Source: Perognathus longimembris pacificus (taxonomy: Eukaryota > Chordata > Mammalia > Rodentia > Heteromyidae). Taken from it: a stretch of 64,000 bases of DNA. Every line of letters starts with the position of its first letter. Within the stretch, counting starts at the first letter, position 1. The translations under genes and the position numbers were made by a program. Positions 45,545 through 56,030 of the stretch are shown here, piece by piece. The stretch covers positions 53,919,398 to 53,983,397 of the forward strand of contig NC_063168.1 of NCBI RefSeq assembly GCF_023159225.1, given 5' to 3'. The notes beneath the pieces were generated by a model that made no database searches, was not told the origin of the DNA, and saw only the letters and a program-made list of their open reading frames with translations.

Positions 45545-45625
45545 CTAATCAGAAACCACTCTGACTGTAAGACCTACTGTGTGATGTGAGACATTTCCTT
45601 CCTGGCCTCCATTCGCTTTCCATAG
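45545..45625 (+). repeat. MIR fragment
   Basis: actgtgtgatgtgagacatt, tccttcctggcctccattcg: MIR core. It ends at the duplication boundary. Confidence 0.45.
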
Positions 45626-45904
45626 ACAGCTCCGTCTCAGAGCAAACTCATGGCATCTAGTCTTGCTGGGATGCCAGAAAAGTTTGCTATATTCTAAAAT
45701 GTCATGGGGCTGGGCTGCCCATAACTCATGGCTATAAGCTTAGCTGCTCAGGACAGTGAGATCTGACAGCTCCGTCTCAGAGCAAACTCATGGCATCTAG
45801 TCTTGCTGGGATGCCAGAAAAGTTTGCTATATTCTAAAATGTCATGGGGCTGGGCTGCCCATAACTCATGGCTATAAGCTTAGCTGCTCAGGACAGTGAG
45901 ATCT
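45625..45904. repeat. Perfect 140-bp tandem duplication
   Basis: The segment from gacagctccgtctcag to gacagtgagatct is present twice with a constant 140-base offset and no mismatch noticed (for example tcttgctggg at 45661 and 45801). The right part of each unit holds the head of a composite SINE, and only the second copy continues into the rest of that SINE. Confidence 0.97.
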
Positions 45905-45975
45905 GAGGACTGTAGTTTGAAGCAAACCTGGGCAGGAAAGTCCCTGATACTCTTATCTCTGTTGAGCTACCCAAA
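45846..45975 (+). repeat. 7SL-like composite SINE (truncated)
   Basis: ggggctgggctgcccataac, gctgctcaggacagtgagat, gcaggaaagtccctgatact, then lost near 45975. The head is duplicated at 45706 by the tandem duplication. Confidence 0.8.
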
Positions 45976-46626
45976 GAAAGCAAGCAATCTAGATAGGATA
46001 AAAGGAATTGGAGAGAATATGCTTAGGTTACACAAAATAGGACGGTACTGTATGTAAGAGGCTTGAGCTTCCTACAAAATGTGGCATCTAGAGGGGGCCT
46101 GGAACGAACATCCCATAACATAAAGGGGCTAATGTACTGATGCTACAGAATCATGAGCACCAGATGTTAGAACAGTTGCATGGAAATGATTGGGGGAACA
46201 AGTTACTCAAGCTGTTTTAAAGGATTGCCCTATAGGGTGGGTATCAATTGCGAATATCTCTGTCCTGGAGAGAAATATGGCAAATTATCCAAATGATGAA
46301 ACTCAGCCTCACTAACCATTAGAATAGTAATCTCTTCATATGGCCATTGCAGTATCCCAGAATGATGAGGTTGTGACATTATTTACCCCTTAAAAAATAT
46401 GTAGCCTGAATTCAGTCACAAGGCTATAAGTGGCCTTGTTTTGGGTCCACACCATAGGACACGGTATGCGATAAGCATCTGGACTTCATAGATTTCCATG
46501 CCATTCAAGATACAAGGAGGCACTGAGGTGGGGCATTAAAGGGGACTGAACAAGGGTGATGACTAAGTACAATGCATAATCTCTGATCTGATGAAGGAGC
46601 CTCTTCTCCTTTCCCTCACAAAAGGT

Positions 46627-46746
46627 AAGAAATTATTATAAATAATTATATAAATATTATTATAATTAAAATATTACTAAATTAAATTATAAAATTAAAA
46701 TATTATTAAATTATTATAAATAATTGTTATAAATAATTATTATTAT
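46627..46746. repeat. AT-rich (TTATAA)-like stretch
   Basis: About 120 bases almost free of G and C, built from attattaaa, aaattataa and ataattatt units. Confidence 0.85.
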
Positions 46747-47023
46747 TGGAGATAATCAAATAAGACCTCTTTATTAGGTAATGCTTCTGTATCAATGGCA
46801 TTGGTGTTGTTGCTTAGAAAAATATTCTTATTCCTGTAAGATGAGTACAGGAGAACTTACAAGTATAACGGCATGATGCTTATTGCTTATTTTCAGAACA
46901 AATTATATGTCAGTAAATGGTAGAAGACAGGTAAGTAGGAAAACAGTGTGGCAAAAAGATTGAGAGCAAATTTAGGTGAAGGCATGTGTGGATTCATTGT
47001 ACTATTCTTATTATTGTTCTGTA

Positions 47024-47248
47024 TTTTTTTTTTTTTTTTGCCAGTCCTGGGGCTTGAACTCAGGGCCTGAGCACTGTCCCTGGCTTTTTTTTTTTTTTTT
47101 TTTTTTTTTTTGCTCAAGTCTAGCAATCTACTACTTTAGCCACTGCACCACTTCTGGCTTTTTCTAGATATGTGGTGTTGAGGAATCGAAATCAGGGCTT
47201 CATGTATGCGAGGCAAGCACTCTACCACTAGGCCATATTCCCAGCCCC
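47024..47248 (-). repeat. IDL-Geo SINE with internal poly-T expansion
   Basis: Flanked by tgttctgta (47015-47023 and 47249-47257). The Geo part contains a 27-T run (47085-47111) where other copies have only ctttttgc, so the short A-run inside the element has expanded. Confidence 0.93.
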
Positions 47249-47527
47249 TGTTCTGTAAATGTAAACACTTTCAGAATGAATGGTCGGATTGAGGAAATCC
47301 ATCAAAATAGAAAATGGTGGGAAGGAAGGTCATGATGGTGCAAAGACAGTCAAATGTCAAATGTCTTTTCCTGGTGAAAAACTGCTTTATGAAATGAAGT
47401 GGACCATAAAGAAAACCAAAGCAACACCCAAAATGGATAGCAACTGAAATGAGACTATTTCACGCTGGGAGATTGGTCTGTCCCAAGTGCCTGTGATAGG
47501 CAGTCACTCTCCAAGGTGAGGTCGTAC

Positions 47528-47661
47528 CTGAGACAATGAAGGATTCTCTCCATCGTGGTAAGGACAGTGATTGGACACCATTGGAGTAAGTCCCTTTGTA
47601 ACCGGACTGTCCAGCAACTTTCCGAACAAGTATTTTTCCTCCTGAATTATCGAGCACACCA
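47528..47661 (-). CDS. VIT: VIT exon: LCCL domain, second half
   Basis: This 134-nt exon completes the LCCL domain (named for Limulus factor C, cochlin and Lgl1). On the minus strand it reads T, 44 codons, G. The protein begins GVLDNSGGKILVRKVAGQSG, contains SNGVQSLSLPRW and ends RESFIVS. This is very close to vitrin. Its first base completes Ser of the His-Ser-Gly motif begun in the previous exon. The acceptor is TTTTTAATAG|T and the donor G|GTACGA, which keeps G at +5 but is otherwise weak. It enters in phase 2 and leaves in phase 1. Confidence 0.97.
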
Positions 47662-47929
47662 CTATTAAAAACAGTGAAGAAAATACAGAAGTATGGTTTA
47701 ATGTCAACACACTATTGAATCAGCCTCTATCCACACAGAAACAGGGAGGTTAAGGAAAAGTTCACCTCGGCCTGCAGCCCAAACATCAAGGTTGCTGCTT
47801 CTTCACTCAGCCTGACATCTCAATTTCCCTACAGCAACGGATAGTTCTGTCAGTCAGAAATTTCTCCTTGTCACCATGTCTAAAATCCGCCCCCTCCCCT
47901 GTTTCTCATTCCCAGTTGACTTTGACTCT

Positions 47930-48005
47930 TGGGCTCAAGTGATCCTCTTGCCTTGGTCTCCTGAGTGACTTAAGAGTACAGCCATGCCCCACCACACCTG
48001 GCTTT
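47930..48005 (-). repeat. 7SL/Alu-like SINE fragment
   Basis: Antisense cttgggctcaagtgatcctc, ttgccttggtctcctgagtg, gccccaccacacctggcttt. Confidence 0.7.
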
Positions 48006-48534
48006 CTACTAGTTCTTTGAGGAACAATTTGTTCCTGGAAATTTCCAAGTTGGGTCAGACAAGAAGACATTCTTAGCATTCTACCAGGTTCTGACTTGAG
48101 AGTGACTATCTATCAGGGTTTTCCCTTCTCTGTCAAGCAAGTTTCTCAATAGCACTTTTACCTACAGTCATTTCCTTGCCCCAGCTCCTCACATGACTAC
48201 TTTGGATTGCTGTAATTTATCACACAGGAATGTTTGGAAAGTATGTGTAGTGTTCCCTCCACACCTGTCCTTCCCACCAGGAATTTTCCTGCCCCTCTTC
48301 AGAGGAGTCAACAACAACTTTCAACACTCAACTTCCCAGAGGCTCAGAAGGAAAGAAAAATGGCAATAATTCTTGACATGTGAAACCCTGGATGGCTTTA
48401 AAATGTGTCATACATAGTGTCTCACTGGATCCTTCCAGCAAACTCCTGGGCTGGGGAGTGGAGGGAATGCTTTTATTTCTGTCTCATAGAAATCGGCTGT
48501 CCCTAGGAGTGATTCACTCGATAGTTTGTCACAG

Positions 48535-48607
48535 ACAGATTTGAACCTAGGTCTCATTGGCCTCAAATCTGACTCTGAATAGCTAGAATTATAGGTGTGA
48601 GCCACCT
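48535..48607 (-). repeat. Composite SINE head fragment
   Basis: ggcctcaaatctgactctga, agctagaattataggtgtga, gccacct: antisense 7SL-like head only. Confidence 0.55.
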
Positions 48608-49559
48608 CTTGGAGTAAGGAGGTCAGGTCTGGCCAGCGCCATCTTGGCCACAGGGGAATTGTAGGATCTGGCATCTTGCCTTCATGGGTGTACCTGAATT
48701 CCTAGAGGAAGGGAAGTCCCACCCCCCTGGGGGATGGGTGTCCCTGAGTCTCTGGAGACAGGGTTGGGCACTTGGCCCATAGGTTACTCAACCTGTGCTT
48801 GGGACTGGGAGCTTCCTATGACCCTGCTCCCTAACCTGACCCTATTTAGGTCAGAGGAGCTCAGGCTCCATGATGTCATGCCACATGTCTCTGCGTTCAT
48901 GTCCTGTATCCTGTCTCCTGGCTTATCTTGGGTCATCATGGCATCCAAAAGCTCTCCATTGGGGCTGAATTGGTTTCTTGGTATGGTTTTTATTCTTTCT
49001 TTCCTCTCTGGCTTGCTTTCTGACAGAGTTAAGTGTATTTGCGGGCTGCAGGCCTTTGTGGCAATCAGCTGCCTGCCTACTACTCATGTTCTAATAAAGA
49101 CTCCGAGATTCGATCCTTCGGTATGTAGCTTCTCTGATAGTTTACCTTATAACACATTAAACACAGAAATTAGCTTATGAGAAGACTGTGCCAAAATACC
49201 ATGTCTCAAATCTTATTTATTATCCCCTTTGGTTTGAAGGAATCATGGAGCTGGCTTGTGAGAAAACATCTGAGCATGATGTAGCAGATGAATGTTGAAT
49301 TCTTGAGTTCAAATGAACCTGCATGTCTAAACCCAAGCTCTCTCTGATCTCTCTGAGTGCCCTCCAGTTTCCTGGCAGTGGGAGATTGTGGCAGGATAGT
49401 GACTGTAGGTCCTGCACATGCTTAATACTCCTGCCTTGCATGTCTTCAGTCTCACCTTCTCAAAACAGACCTGCTCTTCTGATGACAAACAAAACTCATA
49501 GCACCTCCAAATCCTTGTTTTTCCCTCAGAATTTCGATTCCCTTCCCAATGGATAGTGA

Positions 49560-49850
49560 TCCCCCTTCCCAAATGTGTTTTCTACCCTCTCAGTCCCTGG
49601 TCCAAGAAGCCACAATGGCATTCAGTTGCTCCTGCAGCCAGCTTGTTTTTTTTTTTTTTTTAAAGCATTCAAGTTCTTTTCCTCTACCCTCATCTGTATT
49701 CTTTTCTCAGTGCTAGAATTGCAAGTGAACACCTTTCCTATTTGTCTCTCAAGGGGGAGTCTGTCCTTCCTAAAGCCCTTTCTAACTCTGATTCCTGTGA
49801 AGTCTTTATTTCCCTCTAGTCCTTAATTTGTCCACTAAGTGGTGCTAGGC
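49560..49850 (+). mobile_element. L2-like fragment
   Basis: gtctgtccttcctaaagccc, tttctaactctgattcctgt, gaagtctttatttccctct follow the L2 3' layout. Tentative. Confidence 0.4.
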
Positions 49851-49867
49851 CTCTCCAGTTCTTATGT

Positions 49868-50025
49868 AAATGTGTCTCTGGTAGAAGTCCAGGGACAGGA
49901 GTTCTAATCTTCAATGTGAAACTAATGAGCAATTTAATTAACTTCTCTGTGCCCAAGTTCTTCTCCTAATAAATGGAGATGCTACCATAGTCTCCTAGGA
50001 TTGAAACAAAGCTAGAAGAGCACCA
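49868..50025 (+). repeat. MIR SINE
   Basis: taatgagcaatttaattaac, ttctctgtgcccaagttctt, ctcctaataaatggagatgc, taggattgaaacaaagc are MIR core landmarks. Confidence 0.7.
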
Positions 50026-50605
50026 TACTGTGAAGAATTTCCTGTCATTTTGATACCACTTTTGGTGAAATCCCAATGTATTATTGCAGCTCCCTTGTCT
50101 TAAGAAACAGACAGGGACAGGAGAACGAGGAAATGTCAGACACAGTGAAGTACCAACCCTGTAGGATTACAAGTGGGGAAATGCAGATAGGTACCTTAGG
50201 TCAGGCTCTGCCATTGTCTACACAGACTGCACGTGTATTTGTGCACACGTGTGGATGCAGACTTCCATGCTTCTTTCAGGGTAAAAAAAAAACACCTGTA
50301 TTCCAGTGATGAAACCGTGCTTGGTGTTTTTCTTTAATATTCCCCTATTGGTAGTCCTGCTGCCATTGAAACCACACTGATCTCATCACCGCTTTGCAGC
50401 AGCAGTGGGTTAAAGAGGAATGTGCTTAATTAAAACTACTAGTCATTTTCCAACTATTTCTTATGCAGGTTTTTCCTTAGTTATTCTAAAACATTTCAGA
50501 GTACTGACTAGCTAGCTACCTGGAAAGGGATGAATTTTACAGCTCTTCTCCATCTGGAAGAGATGAGATGGAACAACTAACTAGCTTCTGTGTAAATAAG
50601 GAAAA

Positions 50606-50862
50606 GGAAGTTATACCCTAGAGGCTCATGCCTGCAATCCTCACTGCTCTGGAGGCGAGGACCTGATTGCAGTTCAAAGCCAGCCCAAGTAGACAAATCC
50701 ATGAGACGCTTACCTCCAATTAACTGACAAAAAAGCCAGAAACGGAGTTGTGCCTCAAGTGGTAGAGTGCCAGCTTTGAGCAAAAAAGCCAAGCAAGAGT
50801 ATTAGGTCCCAACTTCAAGCCACTGTACAAGCATTAAAAAAAAAAAAGAGAGAGAGAGAGGC
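50606..50862 (+). repeat. 7SL-like + Geo-like composite SINE with (GA) tail
   Basis: ccctagaggctcatgcctgc, gttcaaagccagcccaagta, gtgcctcaagtggtagagtg. Poly-A grades into GAGA (50846-50862). Confidence 0.88.
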
Positions 50863-51009
50863 AAAAGATACCAGATTTCTGGTATATCCATCCAGTATCG
50901 GAGTATAAACTTGGGAGCCACATCCGGAGCTTTGTGTCAGCAGTTAGAACACGGGCACTGCAAGACAACTGGGCCTCAGCTCTGGTCCCAGCCTCACACT
51001 TATTAATAA

Positions 51010-51115
51010 AAGTGTGTCACAGACTTCTCTGCTGGGCTGGCTTTGAACTGTGATCATCATATCTCAGCTTCTTCAGTAGCAAGGATTACAGGTGTGAGGC
51101 ACCAGCACCTGGCCT
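51010..51115 (-). repeat. Composite SINE head fragment
   Basis: Antisense tgggctggctttgaactgtg, aggattacaggtgtgaggca, ccagcacctggc. Confidence 0.8.
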
Positions 51116-51489
51116 ATCTTTATCTTTAACAGGAGCATCTAACAGGAGCAGAAGCCACACAGGAGAACTGTGAAGAATCCACAAGTAAACACGGGAATAT
51201 ATGTTTTAGGCCTTGTCACTGAAGATATTAAGGAAGCATGTCCTTCTGTGCTTTGATGTAAGGAAAGGCTCTGTAGGTGAAGGTCACTTTGCCTCTCTTC
51301 ATTTAGGCAGTTCCTTAGTCTGAAGCATGTTTAGGCCTTCCCGCTGACAGCAGGCCCAGGGATCCCACCTGTCCTCCTCCTTCTCCCTGTCCTTCCCCAC
51401 TTCTTTTCAGGTTGTCACCATAGCTGTGAGAAGTTTTCTTCCAAACATCTAGGCACTCCTGGACACATGGCTATCATTTCCCTACTCAG

Positions 51490-51719
51490 CACATACATAC
51501 CTGAAATCCTAGCTACTCAGGAGGCTGAAATCTGAAGATCACAGTTCAAAGCCAGCCCAGGTAGGAAAGTCAGTGAGATTCTAATATCCAATTAGCCACC
51601 AGAAAACTGGAAGTAGAATAATGGCTCAAGGTGGTAGAGTGCTGGCCTTGAGCAAAAGAGCTCAGGGACAGGGCCTAGGTCTTGAGTTCAAGCCCTCCAC
51701 TGATGAGAAAAAAAAAAAA
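51490..51719 (+). repeat. 7SL-like + Geo-like composite SINE
   Basis: ctgaaatcctagctactcag, gttcaaagccagcccaggta, ggctcaaggtggtagagtgc, poly-A. It lies about 110 bases from the donor of exon 51829-51985. Confidence 0.88.
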
Positions 51720-51828
51720 GCAGAATCCATTGAATTTGTACATGACCTTTCTAATATCAGCAGCCCTGCTTCAAGTCTAGCTAGCAGCACTTTTGTTGCT
51801 TATTATGATGTAACCCAGAACTACCTAC

Positions 51829-51985
51829 CTGTGCACCCCTGCACCACACACACTGGAGTATGACGCGTAGATGCCTGTGCCGTAAACGTGGTACTTGGGG
51901 TCTTGGCATCCGGCTGGACATTTCACAATGAACTCAGGATTGATGATCTTTCCTGCTTTGGTGTCACAGCTGATCTGAGGCACAG
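51829..51985 (-). CDS. VIT: VIT exon: LCCL domain, first half
   Basis: This 157-nt exon is the most 5' VIT exon found. On the minus strand it reads CT, 51 codons, AG. The protein begins VPQISCDTKAGKIINPEFIV and includes KCPAGCQDPKYHVYGTGIYA and SYSSVCGAGVH. The cysteines and the YxxxSxxCxAxxH signature define an LCCL domain; the signature Ala is Gly here (GAGVH). The acceptor is GTTTTGTGTTCTCAG|CT and the donor AG|GTAGGTAG. It enters in phase 1, so an upstream exon must supply the first base of the codon before Val. That exon, with the signal peptide and a short basic stretch, was not found up to 64000. Confidence 0.97.
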
Positions 51986-52266
51986 CTGAGAACACAAAAC
52001 AAGGCCGCAATTACCCTTGCGATGCCAGCTTCTGTATGAGGTGACTCCATTTGGCCTCGAGTATTCATTTACTTAATCTTTAAAAGTCAGAGCTGGTGCT
52101 GACCCTGCATCCCTTCCTTATAATGAAGGCAAAGGTATCATGAAGTCATTCCTCAGACCAAAAGAACAATGATCCGCCAATGCATTTAACCTGCTCTGAG
52201 CATAATCGAGTGATGGACTCTCCTGATGCTTATTTGAACCATGAATTATTTGAATGGGAGAACTGG

Positions 52267-52267
<1 letters not shown>

Positions 52268-52310
<43 letters not shown>
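52268..52310. repeat. (GT)n microsatellite
   Basis: A pure GT run of about 21 units. Confidence 0.95.
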
Positions 52311-52313
<3 letters not shown>

Positions 52314-52924
52314 ACAACTACCTTGGTGAAATATAATCTTGAGTCAATGGCAGAAGGGTACTGTTTTTTCAGGTGCTTTTATTACCCAAGGAAGACAAAA
52401 CTCTCAGTTTTGGAGGAAGGGGAAAGATACCCTGGGAAGGGCAAACCAGGAGAACATAGCCCTTGGAGGCACGGCATGACTGGAACAAGGCTGTGGGCAG
52501 GAGCCTGGTGGGAGGAAGGTAGATGAGCTGGACGGGGCCAGACCCAGAGGGCTTGAGCTCTTGTGATCTGGGCAGCATGTGAGATATGTGGAAGACTGGA
52601 CTGGGGGAGATGTAATGAGGGTGACCTTTTTGTTGGTCCTAAAGGATCCTTTCAGCTTAGATGTTGGGTCGTTATGGGAGCCAACCGTTCTCAACTGCCA
52701 CCATGTTGAGTGGAAGGTTGGGAACACCCTTTAGCCTCCTCTCTCTCCCCTTTTGCTTTGCCATCTCTCCCTTTTGGCTTTGTCAAGGCACTGGCGTGTT
52801 CGTCTTCTGCCATAGACAGCCTTCTAGAGCTGAGGATAATGTGGAGAACAGGCTCCAACAAAATCTAAACATAGTGGGACTGTATCTCCCTTGCCAAGAT
52901 TTACCCTCACAAAGGAAAGGTCTC

Positions 52925-53052
52925 AGCAGAGCCTAGTCGTGCGATGCCTGCAATCCTAGTACACAGGAGACTGAATCAGGAAGATTTGAAGTTTGAGGCC
53001 GGCCTGGGCCACATAGAAAAACCTTGTCTCAACAAACAAACAGAAAAGAAAA
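52925..53052 (+). repeat. B1 SINE
   Basis: gagcctagtcgtgcgatgcc, tgaatcaggaagatttgaag, tttgaggccggcctgggcca, accttgtctcaacaaacaaa: a complete B1 monomer with an A-rich tail. Confidence 0.85.
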
Positions 53053-53949
53053 AAGTGTCATTCCCTTGATGACCCTGAACGACACTGTTAGCAGGAATGT
53101 ATTCAGTCCAGGGTTCCGTTTTGCAGAGGGAACTATGAAACACAGTTGAGAGTGACAGGAGGGGCTGCGAGCCACTAAATAGGAGGCCTGGCATGGCAGA
53201 GGGTCATTGTTCCCTGAGGAGACACAGATCCCAAGGCAAGTGACAGCTGTCTTTACAAGCAGGACTGTGTGTGCTATAATACCAGGGGACCCAAGGGGAT
53301 CTTCAAGGGTAAACTTTCCATAGAAGCACATTGTGCCAAGAACTTTCTAGGAATTGCTGTTGCCTCGATAGGGAATGGGCTGTCTCGTGAAGCAGTGAAT
53401 GAGCCGATGGTGGAAGAATGCAAGCAGAATAGCTGAAGAGGGGATTTGTCCACGGGGCGGGAGGTAGAAATGAAACCCCTCCCGTGCTAAGGGTCTGTGA
53501 TTACACATGGATCCAGGAGCTCTGCCAGGCCACCCACCCTCTAACTGAGTTACCAACATGGTCTCAGAGCTGTTAATGGATTCCAGCTGTACCCCAAATG
53601 CATGTACTCTCTTTCTTAACCCTTACATACCCAGAAAAGCAAGTTTCATTTCCTTCAGGCTGGAAAAAAGGGAAGTTAGAACTCCTGTTCTTTTCTTACT
53701 TACCCCTCCCACACAAGGTTTGCCACTCAGGGCTAAACCAGCATGATGCTCCTCCTGGGAGAAGGGGTAGGTTTAATCACAGGCTTGAGCAATTTGTGGT
53801 GTGCATTAAGAAGCAGAGCTAGGCTTAAAACTGTTGGTTTCATGCTCTTCACGCACTGACGGTATTTCCTTTTTACCTTTTGTTCTTTTAAACTCTGATA
53901 TCGAATGATTATATTTACTACTATTACTACTTTGAACCTTGGAGGTTTT

Positions 53950-54181
53950 TTGTGCCAGTACTGGGGCTTGAACTAAAGGCCTAGGTGCTGCCCCTGAGCT
54001 TTCTTTGTTGTTGTTTAAGGGTGACACTCTACCATTTGAGCCACAGTTCTTCTTCTGGCCTCTTGGTGGTTAATTGGAGTTAAGAGTCTTACAGATTTTC
54101 CTGCCCAGGCTGGCTTTGAGCTGTAATTCTCAGCCTCTTGAGTAGCTAGTATTATAGGCATGAGCCTTGGGTACCTGATGA
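53950..54181 (-). repeat. 7SL-like + Geo-like composite SINE
   Basis: Antisense tgccagtactggggcttgaa, ggttaattggagttaagagt, caggctggctttgagctgta, gtattataggcatgagcc. First member of a minus-strand SINE cluster. Confidence 0.88.
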
Positions 54182-54191
54182 GGTGGTGTTT

Positions 54192-54262
54192 TTTTTTCCC
54201 CAAAGATTATTTTTATTAGAATGTATTAGTTGTACAAGGGAGATTTCATTGTGACATTTACA
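54192..54262 (-). mobile_element. L1 3' end fragment with (ACAT)n
   Basis: ttagttgtacaagggagatt, tcattgtgacatttacatac is the antisense L1 tail. It is followed by an ACAT-rich run (54263-54320). Confidence 0.5.
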
Positions 54263-54321
54263 TACATACACACATACATCATACAGATGTACATACATAC
54301 ATACATACATATATACATACA

Positions 54322-54400
54322 GTGTGGAACTGGGTATTGAACCAGGGCCTCATGCTTGCTAGGCAAGCACTGTACTAGTGGAGGTACTACCTCAGCCCCA
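54322..54400 (-). repeat. ID-like SINE monomer
   Basis: Antisense gtggaactgggtattgaacc, gctaggcaagcactgtacta, ctacctcagcccc. An ACAT run lies at its tail. Confidence 0.82.
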
Positions 54401-54407
54401 AGTCCTC

Positions 54408-54640
54408 TTTTTGTTGTTGTTTGTTGGTTGTGGGGCTTGAACTCTGGGCCTGGGTACTGTCCCCGAGCTCTTCAGCTCAAGGCTAATGTTCTACTACTTT
54501 GAGCCACAGCGTCACTTCTGGTTTTCTGGTGGTAAATTGGAGATAAGAGTCTCACATACTTTCCTTACCCGGGATGGCTTTGAACCGCGATCCTCAGATC
54601 TCAGCCTCCTGAATAGGCATGAGCCACTGGTGCCCAGCTT
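54408..54640 (-). repeat. 7SL-like + Geo-like composite SINE
   Basis: Antisense gttggttgtggggcttgaac, gtggtaaattggagataaga, ggctttgaaccgcgatcctc, gagccactggtgcccagctt. Confidence 0.88.
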
Positions 54641-54656
54641 CAAAGTTCACTTTTTT

Positions 54657-54855
54657 TTTTTGGCCAGTCCTGGGCCTGGGACTCAGGGCCTGAGCACTGT
54701 CCCTGGCTTCTTCCTGCTCAAGGCTAGCACTCTGCCACTTGAGCCACAGAGCCGCTTCTGGCCGTTTTCTGTATATGTGGTGCTGGGGAATCGAACATAG
54801 GGCCTCGTGTATCCGAGGCAGGCACTCTTGCCACTAGGCTATATCCCCAGCCCCG
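54657..54855 (-). repeat. Young IDL-Geo SINE with 15-bp TSD
   Basis: Minus-strand young-subfamily copy flanked by aaagttcactttttt (54642-54656 and 54856-54870). It has a few private changes (gggcctggg, cacagagccg, gaacataggg). Confidence 0.96.
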
Positions 54856-55821
54856 AAAGTTCACTTTTTTAAAGACAGTTTTGAGGCTGAAGATGCCAGT
54901 GTTGTCTCCTCTCAAAAGAGTTCCTTGCTCTGTTTCTGAATAAGACTGTATCCACGTTTCCTTTCTTCCACAAATGACTAATACATTCACAAATCCGCCT
55001 CCTCTGTTAGAGGTGAGGAAAACCAAAGACTTCTTTTGGGAGTCTTAATTCTTTGGAATAGAAGATGCCAAGCTCGAGGGTAACAGTTTGATCAGACATT
55101 GGTACATTGAGATACTGGATCTTCTGACAGGTCAACCATGCCTTCTGGGTTTGAGTAAACAATCTGGAAGCTCAGGGTACACACAGCCTATGCAATAAGC
55201 ATTTCTGTGAAGTAACTGGTCTAAGAGACAAGGGAAAATGCCTCATGGAAATGTTTTGCATCCTGCTACTCTGTTTGTTCTCTTTCTTGGCGTGACAGTT
55301 GTTTTTTGTTTATTTGTTGATCTGTTTTCTTTCTTTTCTAAGGGCCTGCCATGCATTTCAAGTACAATTTTTGCTTTATCGGCAACAAAGAGGATTAGCA
55401 AAGTTGGTGGATGAACTCATTCATGAATTTGTCCCACAGGGGTGAAAGACATGAGGCCACGCCCATATGCTCCCCGGGAGCAGTGGCGAAGTGTGGCTAA
55501 AGGTCAAATGTTTGTTGAATTTGTACAGATAATTAAGTTTGAGAGAGCAAACTAATTAAGTTTTGTAGAGTAATTGCCCAAATTATTGGAAAGTACACTC
55601 TTTGTCTAGCCAAGAAAAAACAAACAATTTATATCTTTCTGGCAGTAATTCTTTAAATATATGAAACCATAGTCGATTTCTTTGTAGCATTGTCTGGGTT
55701 ATTTGTGAAGCAGTTTGTATTCTTGTAACCATCAAGAATCTTCCATAGCTTTATTTCAGGCCTGATGAAATGGTTTATCTTTACATTTCCTTGGAATGTT
55801 TTTGAATAATTCAGTGTTTAG

Positions 55822-55824
<3 letters not shown>

Positions 55825-55865
<41 letters not shown>

Positions 55866-56030
55866 CTCTCTCTCTCTGTCTCTGTCTCTCTGTCTCTCTG
55901 TCTCTCTCTCTGTCCCCTTCCTCTCAGTTCTTTCTATTTTTGTCTCTGTGTCTGTCTTTCTCCCTGTCTCCCTCTATCTCTCTGTCTTTGTCTCTCTTGG
56001 TCTTTCTGTCTCTCCTCCTCTTCCTTCTCC
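55825..56030. repeat. (CT)n with TGTCTC interruptions
   Basis: A pure CT run of about 18 units passes into imperfect ctctgtctctctgtctc units for a further 150 bases. Open frames across it are artefacts. Confidence 0.93.

Larger units (their letters stand above)
42798..47527 (-). other. VIT: VIT intron
   Basis: This 4.7-kb intron starts GTACGA and ends TTTTTGCAG. It contains a composite SINE, a CCCT-rich tract next to an ID monomer, the 140-bp duplication, an AT-rich stretch and one IDL-Geo SINE. About 43330-44080, 44300-45540 and 45980-46620 hold nothing recognised. Confidence 0.9.
47662..51828 (-). other. VIT: VIT intron splitting the LCCL domain
   Basis: This 4.2-kb intron separates the two halves of the LCCL domain. 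It starts GTAGGT and ends TTTTTAATAG. It holds 7SL-like, L2, MIR and composite SINE pieces. About 48620-49540 contains nothing recognised. Confidence 0.9.

Noticed and set aside
45625..45904. CRISPR-like or satellite array
   Set aside because: Only two units, no spacers, and the unit contains a SINE head: a simple tandem duplication.
55030..55075. Possible VIT N-terminal exon (minus-strand reading QRIKTPKRS, similar to a basic stretch KKIKRPK)
   Set aside because: No signal peptide upstream, and the donor in the required phase (A|GTCTTT) is poor. Similarity is short and likely chance.
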